Assembly: GCA_024653485.1 (NCBI GenBank)
Contig: JANLFY010000010.1
Coordinates: forward strand, 1 to 54,507
Direction: 5' to 3'
Origin: Bacillota bacterium
GTDB lineage: Bacteria; Bacillota; SHA-98; UBA4971
DNA length: 54,507 nucleotides
Below the pieces are notes generated by a model. It had not been told where the DNA came from. It made no database searches and saw only the letters and a program-made list of their open reading frames with translations. A program made the position numbers and the translations under genes. Positions 1 through 8,098 of the stretch are shown here, piece by piece (position 1 is the stretch's first letter; every line of letters starts with the position of its first letter).

Positions 1-326
1 TTTCTCAGTCCAGATGAATGTGTTTTGGGGTGACAAAATCACAGTCCGTTGACAGGCCGGTGCAGTTCCGGCGTGTGGCATTCACGACAGCGGGCCTACA
101 AGACCGCAAGACCGCAAGGCGCACGTCAAGGTTTTGAGGTCTCGTTCAGGGTCTCGTGCAGCGGTGTCCGACCGAGGTCGAAAAGGCTGGTCACCCACGG
201 CACGAGACCTTTCGCGAGCTGGCCGCGAGTCCGTGGCGAGCTCACGCTCTGACTCCACCCATTCACTACGGCCTGCTCCTTATCTCCGAATCATGCCGCC
301 GTGTGTGTTGCCATGGAAAATGACAC

Positions 327-355
327 TTGACACATGTGAACCAGGGCTATATAGT
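327..355 (+). promoter_or_regulatory. Sigma-A type promoter TTGACA-17-TATAGT
   Basis: A perfect -35 box (TTGACA, 327-332) lies 17 bp from a 5/6 -10 box (TATAGT, 350-355). Transcription would start near 362 and run into the 9-bp repeat array and then towards the XRE regulator at 955. A GGAAAGG sequence just before an ATG at 373 could start an 83-residue repetitive hydrophobic reading frame (373-624), but nothing else supports that protein. Confidence 0.6.
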
Positions 356-411
356 AGTGCTGGAAAGGTGCAATGCCAGTAGCAGTGGAGCGCGGAAGCG
401 AACCGTTGGTT

Positions 412-573
412 GTCGCGGCGCTCGCGGTTCTCGCGGTGCCCACGGCGGTCACGGCGCTGATGGTGCTGACGGCCATCACGGCCGTCAGGGCGGTCACGGA
501 CCGCGCGGTGCTTACGGTGCTCGCGATGTCCACGAGGTTCGTGGTGGTCACAGTGTGCTCGGTGTGCCCGGTA
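412..573. repeat. Degenerate 9-bp tandem array (about 18 units)
   Basis: The sequence can be cut into 18 consecutive 9-mers close to the consensus CTCACGGTG, for example CTCGCGGTT (421), CTCGCGGTG (430), GTCACGGCG (448) and CTTACGGTG (511). The 9-bp period is why some frames on both strands read as collagen-like Gly-X-Y. Confidence 0.85.
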
Positions 574-584
574 TACTCTGCACC

Positions 585-683
585 CTCGCACGCCCCGCAC
601 GCCCTGCACACCCGGTGCGCCTAGCGCGCCCAGCGTGCCCGGCAGCCCCGCACGCCCAGTTCGCCCAGTGCGCCCGTCGGGCC
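585..683. repeat. Second degenerate 9-bp tandem array (11 units)
   Basis: Eleven consecutive 9-mers resemble CCCGCACGC, for example CTCGCACGC (585), CCCGCACGC (594), CCTGCACAC (603) and CTAGCGCGC (621). The unit differs from that of the array at 412-573, but the period is the same. Confidence 0.75.
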
Positions 684-954
684 CGGCGCGATTGAAGCGT
701 GCCGAACACAAGCGCGCCCGGACACAAGCGCGCGAGGCACACGGTTCGCGGCATCTCACGAACCCCGCGAGAGGCGCTGGGCGCGCGGCATCCGCGAGTC
801 ACCGAGTCACTTGGGGCAACCAGGATCACACAGGCTACATTCGGGTCACACGGATGACGAGATGCGCACGGGTCATGCGAGACATACATAGGCGCTGCCG
901 TGTGACAGGGGCCGGGAGACAGCGGCCTTACGACACCATGAGGAGGCTGAGCCT

Positions 955-1509
955 ATGGATTTCGGAGAGCGCCTGAGGAGGATGAGAGAGAACGCCGGTC
1001 TCAGCGCAAGAGCCCTTGCAGAGAAGGTGGGAGTATCCCCCAGCTTCATCTACCAGCTCGAGCGGAACGAGGCCACTCCATCGTTTTCGACACTCAAGCG
1101 GATAGGCGCTGTCCTTGGGACGGGCGTGTCTGTCCTCACCGACGACGAGTTCCCAGAGGAATGGGTCGTGGTCCGCAAGGGCGGCCGGCGGAGGCTAGTT
1201 ACGGGATGCGACGGCGTGAACATAGAGCTCTTTACGTTTCTCGGGTCGCGTAGCAAGCGGATGCAAGCGTGCTTCGTCTCGCTCGGGCCCCAGGCCAGTT
1301 ACCCCCGGGAGAACCTCGTGTACGGCCACGAAAGAGACGACTTTGTGTACGTGCTCGAGGGGAGTGTCGAGGTTCTGAGCGGGGGTAAGTGGTACCGTCT
1401 GGAACCGGGAGACGCCGCCCACTTCTCCATCCACAGTGTGGAGGCACTGCGCAACGCGGACAGCTCGCCAGCCGCGGCGCTTTGGGTGGTCTCTCCATCT
1501 GGCGTGTGA
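955..1509 (+). CDS. XRE family transcriptional regulator with C-terminal cupin domain
   Basis: A DNA-binding regulator of 184 residues. Residues 5-58 form an XRE/Cro-type helix-turn-helix (GLSARALAEKVGVSPSFIYQLE). Residues about 105-180 form a small cupin barrel (YVLEGSVEVLSGGKWYRLEPGD), the ligand-sensing part in this family. The length is normal for XRE-cupin proteins. The ATG at 955 has a GAGGAGG site about 8 bases upstream. It stands alone in front of the hydrogenase locus, separated by repeat-rich DNA, so its target is unknown. The promoter at 327-355 could transcribe it through a long leader. Family assignment is secure; ligand and regulon are not visible. Confidence 0.93.
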   Translation: MDFGERLRRMRENAGLSARALAEKVGVSPSFIYQLERNEATPSFSTLKRIGAVLGTGVSVLTDDEFPEEWVVVRKGGRRRLVTGCDGVNIELFTFLGSRSKRMQACFVSLGPQASYPRENLVYGHERDDFVYVLEGSVEVLSGGKWYRLEPGDAAHFSIHSVEALRNADSSPAAALWVVSPSGV

Positions 1510-1602
1510 CCTGGCGTGATCTTGCGTGATGGAGTTGCGTAAAGGACGCGGCGCGTGACCGCATGTCCGGTGTTCCGGTGCTGCCTCGGCGAGTGGGGAC
1601 AA

Positions 1603-1638
1603 GCGTCTGGCCAAGGATCTGGCCAAGCGTCTGGCCAA
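1603..1638. repeat. 12-bp tandem repeat, 3 units
   Basis: GCGTCTGGCCAA (1603), GGATCTGGCCAA (1615) and GCGTCTGGCCAA (1627) follow one another directly. Units 1 and 3 are identical. Confidence 0.9.
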
Positions 1639-1758
1639 AGGCGGGGAAGTACGGCGTGGGCCGGATGGGTGCGCCCAGGATTGTGCAGGCTTTCACAAAC
1701 TCCGCGAACTCGCGGGGAGACGCACGACCGGCCAGACAAAGAGCGGCCGCTATCAGGT

Positions 1759-1818
1759 GACGAGGCGCCGCATAACGAGACGTCCCATTACGAGGCGCCG
1801 CGCGACGAGGCGGCGGGT
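1759..1818. repeat. 15-bp tandem repeat, 4 units
   Basis: Units start at 1759, 1774, 1789 and 1804 and share (G/A/T)ACGAGGCGCCGC. In one frame this reads as a five-residue Arg/Thr repeat. It lies upstream of the chosen hydC start and is unlikely to be translated. Confidence 0.8.
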
Positions 1819-2152
1819 CGCGACGCCCAAGGCGCATGTCAAGACAGACCGCGCCTGCCGGAGTGGCTTGCGGCAGGTCAACGGAGGTCACGGCAAGTTA
1901 CGAGGGCCGATACTAGGTGATATCCGGTTACGGCAACTCGCGGTGAGCCGCGGTGAGTCGCGGCGCGACCGGCGGCGCAACAGGCGGTGCCACCGGCATT
2001 GCGAGCGGCACTGCGACCGGCGACCGGCGACCGGCGGTGTGGCGCGCTCCAGCGCGACGGGCGGCGGCCCGCAGGATCCGCAGACATTCAAAGCAAGAGA
2101 ACGCGCTCTGGACAGGCTCTGGACAGCGCGAACGACACGGGGGGTAACGCTT

Positions 2153-2785
2153 ATGGCGGTGGCGGAGAGTCAAGTGTTTCAGCGCAAGTTTGACAAGGTA
2201 AACGCGATCATCGAGAGGCATGGCGGCAAGGTGTCCAACCTGATAGCCATCCTCCAGGAGATCCAGTCGGAGTACCGCTATCTCCCGGAGGAAGTGCTCA
2301 CCTACGTTGCAACGGCGCTCGGGATACCCCCGGCGACTGTGTACGGGGTCGCCACGTTCTACGCGCAGTTTTCTTTGAAGCCCAAGGGAAAGTACGTCAT
2401 CAAGGTGTGCGACGGGACCGCGTGTCACGTGCGGGGTTCCGAGAGACTGCGTTACGTGGTACGGGAGAAGCTTGGCCTCGATGACTCCAAGGACACCACA
2501 GACGATCTCAAGTTCACCTTGGAGACGGTGTCATGCATTGGTGCTTGCGGGCTGGCACCGGTGGTAACGGTGAACGACCGCGACGTGCATGGCCAGCTTA
2601 CTCCGGAGGCGTTGTCGATAATCCTTGACCAGCTGATCGCGAAGGAGAAAGCCGGTGATGTGACCAGAGATGGTTCGGGCGGGGACGACGCGACAAGGCA
2701 CAGCACAGACGGAAACACAGACGGAAACAACGTGTCGGGTCGCAGCGCAGAGCTGGACGGTAGGGAAAAGGGGTGTCGGGAATGA
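2153..2785 (+). CDS. hydC: NuoE-like [2Fe-2S] subunit of NAD-linked [FeFe] hydrogenase (HydC)
   Basis: A 210-residue thioredoxin-fold ferredoxin of the 24-kDa NuoE/HydC family, the small electron-transfer subunit of soluble HydABC hydrogenases. An N-terminal helical part (KVNAIIERHGGK) precedes the [2Fe-2S] domain with ligands C86, C91, C128 and C132 (CDGTAC and CIGAC). The ATG at 2153 follows a G-rich site and gives the usual family start; the frame is open further upstream only through repeats. The last 45 or so residues are a polar Asp/Gly/Thr tail containing a 12-bp duplication (CACAGACGGAAA) and are not typical of the family. The stop overlaps the start of hydB in ATGA, so the two are translationally coupled. 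Confidence 0.93.
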   Translation: MAVAESQVFQRKFDKVNAIIERHGGKVSNLIAILQEIQSEYRYLPEEVLTYVATALGIPPATVYGVATFYAQFSLKPKGKYVIKVCDGTACHVRGSERLRYVVREKLGLDDSKDTTDDLKFTLETVSCIGACGLAPVVTVNDRDVHGQLTPEALSIILDQLIAKEKAGDVTRDGSGGDDATRHSTDGNTDGNNVSGRSAELDGREKGCRE

Positions 2786-4902
2786 CCGCGCGGCTAAACA
2801 CGCCACAGGACGTCGAGTCGTATGCGAATGACATGAAGGCGGCCCTCGGCCGCCAAAGAGTGCGCGCTCTCGTGTGCGCGGGAACGGGCTGTATGGCTAA
2901 CGGCTCACTCAAGGTTTACGAAAGGCTCAAGGACGCGATCAGGGAGAGAGGTCTCCTGATCGAGCTCGACATGGTGCTTGACGCGTGCAAGACCGAGAGC
3001 GGGAGTGCGCGCGACGCGAGCGCACCTGGCGCGTCCCGCGGGGAGTCCTGCAACGATGGTTGCACGGTCCGGGTCGGCGATGCCTCAGCGTCCACAGCTC
3101 ACCCTGCGTCCGCGTCCGAGGCCAGAGGTGGGCGCACGCTTGAGGTCGGCGACGCGCCTGGTGCCACAGACGGAGCGCCGTCCGCGCATGGGGCCACGTC
3201 CAAGTCCTCGGCAGTCGGATCAGCCGGCGGGGTGGGCGTGTCCATCAGCGGCTGCCACGGGTTCTGCCAGATGGGCCCGCTCGTCCGGATAGAGCCGCAA
3301 GGCATCCTGTACGTGCAAGTGAAGCCCGAGGACGTTGAGGAGATCGTCGAGACCACCCTCGTCCGCGGCGAGGTCGTCGAACGCCTCCTGTATCACGACC
3401 CGTCCACCGGCGAGCCCGCTCGCACGGAGGAGTCGATACCGTTCTACCGCAGGCAGGTAAGGGTGGTCTTGGCAAACTGCGGTCGAATGAACCCAGAGGA
3501 CATCCGGGAGGCCATCGCCCACGGCGGCTACGGGGCGATTGCGCGCATCCTCAGCGGGATGACGCCTGAAGAGGTGATCCAGACCGTAACGGCCTCCGGC
3601 CTTCGAGGGCGCGGCGGCGCCGGCTTTCCAACCGGGCGCAAGTGGTCCTTCGCGCGGGCGGCGGCCTCGGACAAGAAATACGTGATCTGTAACGGCGACG
3701 AGGGGGATCCTGGCGCGTTCATGGATCGCAGCGTCATGGAGGGCGACCCCCACAAGGTGATAGAAGGCCTAATGATAGCGGCATACGCCATAGGTGCCGA
3801 CGAAGGGTTCATCTACGTGAGGGCGGAGTACCCCGTCGCCGTGAGCCGCCTCAAGAGGGCGGTCGCGCAGGCTCGGGAGCACGGCCTTCTCGGACGCAAC
3901 ATCCTCGGGAGCGGCTTCTCGTTCGACATTACGATCAAGGAAGGCGCAGGAGCGTTCGTGTGCGGCGAGGAAACCGCGCTCATTTCGTCGATCGAGGGCA
4001 GGCGCGGCATGCCGAGTCCAAGGCCCCCGTACCCCGCGACCAGTGGCCTCTTCGGCAGGCCGACAGTCATCAACAACGTCGAGACGTTGGCCAACTTGCC
4101 CGCCATCATCACGAAAGGGCCGGAGTGGTTCAGGTCGTACGGCACCCCGACGAGCCCGGGAACGAAGACCTTCGCCCTCGCGGGACAGGTGGCCAACACC
4201 GGCCTGGTCGAGGTCCCTATGGGGCTCCCGCTTCGAGACCTCATCTTCGACATCGGCGGCGGGATGAGGGGCGGCGGGAAGTTCAAGGCTGTCCAGATAG
4301 GCGGACCTTCCGGCGGGTGTCTCGGCGAGGAACACCTCGACGTGGGTCTGGATTACGAATCGCTGGCGAAGGTCGGCGCGATGGTGGGATCCGGCGGGAT
4401 GGTGGTGATGGACGACACCGCGTGTATGGTGGAGGTCGCTCGGTTCTTCATGAGGTTCACGCAGAGCGAGTCGTGCGGCAAGTGTGTCCCGTGCCGGGAA
4501 GGCACGAAGCAAATGCTGGCCCTTCTAACGAAGATGACGAGCGGGGAAGGGGCACCGGAGGACCTTGGACTCCTCGAGGAGCTTGCGCTGGCGGTGAAGG
4601 ACGGGTCCTTGTGCGGCTTGGGCAAGACCGCTCCCAACCCCGTCCTGACGACTCTGAAGTACTTCCGTCCGGAGTACGAGGCACACGTGGTGCGAAAGCG
4701 CTGCCCGGCCGGGGCGTGCCAGGCGTTGCGCACGTATTCCATTGACGCCTTGAAGTGCCGCGGGTGCACCCTGTGCGCGAAGGTTTGTCCCATTGGCGCC
4801 ATTTCGGGTGAGCGTGGTAAGCCTCACGTGATAGATCCGGAGAAGTGCGTCAAGTGCGGGACGTGTGTCGAGAAGTGCAGGTTCGGCGCCATACACGCCT
4901 AG
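2782..4902 (+). CDS. hydB: NuoF-like NAD(H)- and FMN-binding subunit of [FeFe] hydrogenase (HydB)
   Basis: The flavin subunit, where NADH is oxidised or NAD+ reduced. Order of parts: thioredoxin-like [2Fe-2S] domain (C32 and C37 in CAGTGC, then C157 and C161 in GCHGFCQ), NuoF FMN/NAD domain with GDEGDPGAFMDRS, SLBB-type domain, a [4Fe-4S] site CGKCVPC near residue 565, and a C-terminal 2x[4Fe-4S] ferredoxin (CRGCTLCAKVC, CVKCGTCVEKC). This is the HydB layout of NAD-dependent, often electron-bifurcating, hydrogenases. The ATG at 2782 sits in the ATGA overlap with hydC behind AAGGGG; a GTG at 2773 is the alternative. Residues about 75-150 split the thioredoxin domain with an Ala/Ser/Gly-rich insertion lacking in homologues I know. 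Confidence 0.94.
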   Translation: MTARLNTPQDVESYANDMKAALGRQRVRALVCAGTGCMANGSLKVYERLKDAIRERGLLIELDMVLDACKTESGSARDASAPGASRGESCNDGCTVRVGDASASTAHPASASEARGGRTLEVGDAPGATDGAPSAHGATSKSSAVGSAGGVGVSISGCHGFCQMGPLVRIEPQGILYVQVKPEDVEEIVETTLVRGEVVERLLYHDPSTGEPARTEESIPFYRRQVRVVLANCGRMNPEDIREAIAHGGYGAIARILSGMTPEEVIQTVTASGLRGRGGAGFPTGRKWSFARAAASDKKYVICNGDEGDPGAFMDRSVMEGDPHKVIEGLMIAAYAIGADEGFIYVRAEYPVAVSRLKRAVAQAREHGLLGRNILGSGFSFDITIKEGAGAFVCGEETALISSIEGRRGMPSPRPPYPATSGLFGRPTVINNVETLANLPAIITKGPEWFRSYGTPTSPGTKTFALAGQVANTGLVEVPMGLPLRDLIFDIGGGMRGGGKFKAVQIGGPSGGCLGEEHLDVGLDYESLAKVGAMVGSGGMVVMDDTACMVEVARFFMRFTQSESCGKCVPCREGTKQMLALLTKMTSGEGAPEDLGLLEELALAVKDGSLCGLGKTAPNPVLTTLKYFRPEYEAHVVRKRCPAGACQALRTYSIDALKCRGCTLCAKVCPIGAISGERGKPHVIDPEKCVKCGTCVEKCRFGAIHA
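3000..3235 (+). repeat. Low-complexity in-frame insertion in hydB
   Basis: About 75 codons of Ala, Ser, Gly and Asp interrupt the N-terminal thioredoxin-like domain between its two cysteine pairs. Two related blocks of about 23-24 residues can be seen, one with TVRVGDASAS and one with TLEVGDAPGA. The flanking domain halves are conserved, so this is an expansion inside a loop. Confidence 0.7.
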
Positions 4903-5278
4903 TCGCGGAGTGCGAGCCACAGGCCGTTAAGCCGGAGTGCTAGCCACAGGCTGCTAACCGCGGCGGGTCAATTCCGGCAAGGTTAGCCCGGGAAGGTCAG
5001 CTCGGGGTGGCTGGCCCTGGGGGCTGGCCCGGGGGGTGGTTCCGGAGGGTGATTCCGGGGGGGTGGTTCCGAGGGCTGGTGCCGGGGACTGGCCCGGGGT
5101 GGCGGCCCGGGACGGCCCGGGGCGGCTGCACGGATATGGCTGGTCCACAAAGGCTGCTCCGGGAAGATTAGCCCCGGAAAGATTAGCTCGGTGAGACCGG
5201 CTGGGCGAGGCTAAACGCATGACGCTCACCAACCACGACGCGTGGCCGCCAAAATGGACTGAAGGAGGTAACGAGGCT
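4903..5278. repeat. G-rich degenerate repeats between hydB and hydA
   Basis: The gap begins with a 27-bp tandem duplication (CGGAGTGCGAGCCACAGGC at 4906, CGGAGTGCTAGCCACAGGC at 4933). It continues with many degenerate copies of GGGTGGTTCCGG and GGGCTGGCCCGG up to about 5145, and ends with GGAARATTAGC copies near 5160-5190. No gene is visible. The many G runs on the plus strand could form G-quadruplexes in the mRNA between two genes that should be co-expressed. Confidence 0.75.
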
Positions 5279-7303
5279 ATGCCGCACGTGACGGTCGATG
5301 GCCAAAAGGTTGAGATAAACGGTGAGAAGAACATCCTCGAGGTGGTGCGCAAGGCGGGAATCGAGCTCCCGACGTTCTGCTACCACTCGGAGCTTTCTGT
5401 ATACGGCGCGTGCCGGATGTGCTCTGTCGAGGTGGAAGGCATGGGGCTCGTCGCGGGGTGTTCCACGCCGCCGGCGGACGGCATGGTCATCCGCACGAAT
5501 ACCGAGAGGACGCTGAGGCTGCGTCGCATGGTCATAGAGCTGCTCTTGGCCAATCACCACAGGGACTGCACTACCTGTGAGAAGAACGGCATGTGCAAGT
5601 TGCAGAGCCTTGCGTACCAGCTGGGCGTGAGGAAGGTCAGGTTCGGGGAGCGGGAGGAGATGCTTCCCATAGACGAAGGGAATCCGTCGGTGGTGCGGGA
5701 TCCCAACAAGTGTATCCTCTGCGGGGACTGCGTGAGGGTTTGCTCTGAGATCCAGGGCGTCGGGGTCCTGGACTTCGCGGGACGCGGGTCGCGCACGAGC
5801 GTGAGCCCGGCGTTCGGCCGGAAGCTGTCCCAGGTAGAGTGCGTGTACTGCGGTCAGTGCGTGGCCGTGTGCCCCACGGGAGCGCTCACGGGCAAGTCGG
5901 AGGTCGAGGCCGTGTGGTCTGCGCTCCATGACCCGTCGAAGACCGTGGTGGCGCAAGTCGCGCCGGCGGTGCGGGTCGCGCTGGGCGAGGTCTTCGGAGG
6001 CAAGCCCGGCGAGATAGGGACGGGCAAGGTGGTGGCTGCCCTGAAGAAACTGGGCTTCAAGAAGGTGTTCGATACGGTCTTCGCGGCCGACCTTACCGCC
6101 GTGGAGGAATGCCACGAGTTCCTGGAGAGGCTCGGGAAAGGGGAGAACCTCCCCCAGTTCACGTCGTGCTGTCCAGGGTGGGTCAAGTTCATGGAGCAGT
6201 ACTATCCTGACATGCTGCCGAACTTGTCCACCTGCAAGTCGCCGCAGCAGATGTTCGGGTCGGTCATAAAGCGCTTCTACTCCAAGGAGCTCGGAGTGCG
6301 CCCGGAGGATGTGTTCGTGGTCTCGATCATGCCTTGCACGGCCAAGAAGTTCGAGGCAACGAGGCCGGAGTTCGCGTCCGAGGGCGGCATTCGCGAGGTG
6401 GACGCGGTCCTATCCACGACCGAGCTCGGCATGCTCCTGAAGCAAGCCGGCACAGTCTTCGACGAGCTCGAGGAGGAAGGCTTCGACCAGCCGTTTGGCC
6501 TTACCACAGGCGGCGGCGTCATATTCGGTGTGACCGGCGGCGTGGCCGAGGCTGTGCTTCGAGCGGCAGCAGGTCGGCTGGGAGTGGACCCCGGAGGAAT
6601 CGAATTCCAGGAAGTCCGAGGCTTCGACGGGACGCGCGAAGCGACCGTGCGGCTGGGAGACGCTGAGATCAGCGTGGCCGTCGTGCACGGTCTCGCGAAC
6701 GCCCGGAGACTGGTGGAAGCGGTTCGGAGAAGAGAAGTGTGTTACAATCTAGTTGAGGTAATGGCTTGCCCAGGGGGTTGCGTCGGAGGCGGCGGACAGC
6801 CGTATCCGAATGACGTCCCTGCGAGAAAGGCCAGGGGAAAGGGTCTCTATCGGGCTGACAGGACGATGCAGCTACGCAGCCCCAGTGAGAACCTGGCGGT
6901 GGCGAAGCTCTACGAGAAGCACCTGGGAGGGCCGGGCAGCACGGCGGCGCACGAGGCGCTCCATACAGCGTACGGGCCACGCCGACGGATAACGGGGGAC
7001 ATGAGGATAAACGGCGCGGCGCCTGGGGCCCTCGATGTCTCGGTGTGCGTGGGCACCGGATGTTACCTGCGGGGATCCTACGACGTGATCGACACGTTCA
7101 CGAGGCTTGCCGAGGACGACGAGTTCATGGGACGCGTCAACCTCAAGGCCACGTTCTGCTTGGAGCACTGCGACCGTGGAGTGTCGATCAAGGTGGGTGA
7201 CGAGATCATCACCGGGGTGACTCCCGAGAACGCGCAGCGCGTCTTCCACGATCAGGTCGCGGCGCGGCTTACCAAAGAGCCTTGTCGGGCGTGCCGCAGC
7301 TAG
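5279..7303 (+). CDS. hydA: [FeFe] hydrogenase catalytic subunit (HydA)
   Basis: Catalyses reversible H2 formation at the H-cluster. Parts in order: N-terminal [2Fe-2S] ferredoxin domain (CYHSELSVYGACRMC), His-Cys3 [4Fe-4S] site (HHRDCTTCEKNGMC), two [4Fe-4S] clusters (CILCGDCVRVC, CVYCGQCVAVC), H-cluster motifs L1 TSCCPGW (295-301), L2 MPCTAKKFE (from 351) and L3 MACPGGCVGGGGQP (from 495), and the small-subunit region. Unlike minimal HydA it ends in an extra thioredoxin-like [2Fe-2S] domain with C590, C595, C627 and C631. All catalytic residues are intact, including the proton-relay cysteine of L1. The ATG at 5279 follows AAGGAGGT; the frame is open to 5219. Gene order C-B-A matches NAD-linked, potentially bifurcating enzymes. 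Confidence 0.96.
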   Translation: MPHVTVDGQKVEINGEKNILEVVRKAGIELPTFCYHSELSVYGACRMCSVEVEGMGLVAGCSTPPADGMVIRTNTERTLRLRRMVIELLLANHHRDCTTCEKNGMCKLQSLAYQLGVRKVRFGEREEMLPIDEGNPSVVRDPNKCILCGDCVRVCSEIQGVGVLDFAGRGSRTSVSPAFGRKLSQVECVYCGQCVAVCPTGALTGKSEVEAVWSALHDPSKTVVAQVAPAVRVALGEVFGGKPGEIGTGKVVAALKKLGFKKVFDTVFAADLTAVEECHEFLERLGKGENLPQFTSCCPGWVKFMEQYYPDMLPNLSTCKSPQQMFGSVIKRFYSKELGVRPEDVFVVSIMPCTAKKFEATRPEFASEGGIREVDAVLSTTELGMLLKQAGTVFDELEEEGFDQPFGLTTGGGVIFGVTGGVAEAVLRAAAGRLGVDPGGIEFQEVRGFDGTREATVRLGDAEISVAVVHGLANARRLVEAVRRREVCYNLVEVMACPGGCVGGGGQPYPNDVPARKARGKGLYRADRTMQLRSPSENLAVAKLYEKHLGGPGSTAAHEALHTAYGPRRRITGDMRINGAAPGALDVSVCVGTGCYLRGSYDVIDTFTRLAEDDEFMGRVNLKATFCLEHCDRGVSIKVGDEIITGVTPENAQRVFHDQVAARLTKEPCRACRS

Positions 7304-7535
7304 CGCATTCTCCGGCCGGGCCGTTTGTTGGTCGGCTCGTGCGCCGACCCACCTCGGGATCACCGGCCTCGGGAGCCCCGGGATCCATGGTCCTTGTCGA
7401 ACGACGGCGCATGGCGACTAAGAACAGGCTCTTTGAGCCCTGTTGCTCAATCAGCCAAGCCGCGCGTCTTGATGTGGTTTCCGGGGCCGTGTCGCCCGGT
7501 CCGGGTGGCCTGGGCCGGGTTGAGAGAGCTAGGAA

Positions 7536-7814
7536 ATGCGAGGTGCCGTCCCTGTGTTGACCATCTTCGTGTGCGTTGGCAGCTCCTGTTTTCTGCGAGG
7601 CGCCCCCGACGTGATCAAGGCATTCGAGGCGGAGATAGAGAGGAGGGCGCCCGGCCAGGTGGAGCTCAAGGGGACGTTTTGTCAGGACCTCTGCACTTTG
7701 GGGGTCACGGTGAGGATCGGGAGCAAGGTCTTTTCCGGCGTGAGGCCCGACGATGTGCCGCGGCTGTTCGATACGGAGGTTGTACCGCTGATAGAGAGCG
7801 CCTGCGAACGATGA
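7536..7814 (+). CDS. Stand-alone thioredoxin-like [2Fe-2S] ferredoxin, HydA C-terminal-domain paralogue
   Basis: A 92-residue protein that is only the NuoE-type [2Fe-2S] fold: C13 and C18 (CVGSSC), then C49 and C53 (CQDLC). It resembles the C-terminal domain of the preceding HydA (both have CVG..C, KGTFC or KATFC, and a GV.P.....FD pattern), so it may be a duplicate of it. It lies 232 bp downstream of hydA and 285 bp before the sensory hydrogenase gene, on the same strand. A role as electron carrier or signalling partner between HydABC and HydS is inference. The ATG at 7536 is used; a GTG at 7554 behind GCGAGGTG is possible. Confidence 0.82.
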   Translation: MRGAVPVLTIFVCVGSSCFLRGAPDVIKAFEAEIERRAPGQVELKGTFCQDLCTLGVTVRIGSKVFSGVRPDDVPRLFDTEVVPLIESACER

Positions 7815-7831
7815 TGCGCGAACGATGATGC
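7804..7831. repeat. 14-bp tandem duplication across a stop codon
   Basis: GCGAACGATGATGC is present twice in direct succession, at 7804 and 7818. The first copy contains the stop codon of the thioredoxin-like ferredoxin gene (7812-7814). Confidence 0.9.
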
Positions 7832-8098
7832 GCAGGAGGACGTGTCAAGACAGCGGGGCCTTTGCGCGTCGACATGCGGGAACTAGCGGCCTGCAATCCG
7901 CTTTCGATCCGCTGCTACCCGCCGACACTCGCGCGAGCGGCGAGGGGGGCGCGGGAGCAGCCGCGCGTCGCCAGTATGGATCGCGGCCCGCGCAGAGCGT
8001 AGAGGGCGCTGGATGACAATGGAGGGCGATGGAAGAAGCGAGGCGAGAGGCTGGCACCACGTAGTTGGGAGCTAGTCGGGAGCTGGAGGAGTGGTACA

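Larger units (their letters stand above)
1..954. other. Intergenic region, no convincing conserved gene
   Basis: Open frames occur on both strands but they overlap each other, have no recognisable domain and follow the 9-bp repeat at 412-683. The region holds a near-consensus promoter at 327-355 and the two repeat arrays listed separately. The stretch 1-320 shows nothing I can name. The stretch 690-940 is more degenerate repeat-like sequence rich in GTCAC and CACGG words. Confidence 0.6.
1510..2152. other. Repeat-rich intergenic region upstream of the hydrogenase genes
   Basis: The frame of hydC stays open upstream to 1757, but that part encodes Arg-rich repeat sequence unlike any NuoE-type protein. 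I therefore read it as non-coding. It contains the 12-bp and 15-bp arrays listed separately, and further GCGACCGGC and GCGGTGAG(C/T)C copies at about 1940-2040. No clear promoter was seen. Confidence 0.6.

Noticed and set aside
280-759. Collagen-like Gly-X-Y frame on the minus strand (and a similar one on the plus strand)
   Set aside because: The Gly-X-Y pattern appears in frames of both strands because the DNA has a 9-bp period. No ribosome-binding site, signal or flanking domain supports a protein.
1757-2152. N-terminal extension of HydC with Arg/Thr pentapeptides
   Set aside because: The frame is open only because the 15-bp repeats lack stops. The NuoE-type domain and a ribosome-binding site begin at 2153.
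5219-5278. 20-residue longer HydA N-terminus
   Set aside because: The ATG at 5279 has AAGGAGGT at the right distance and gives the family start; the upstream ATG has none.
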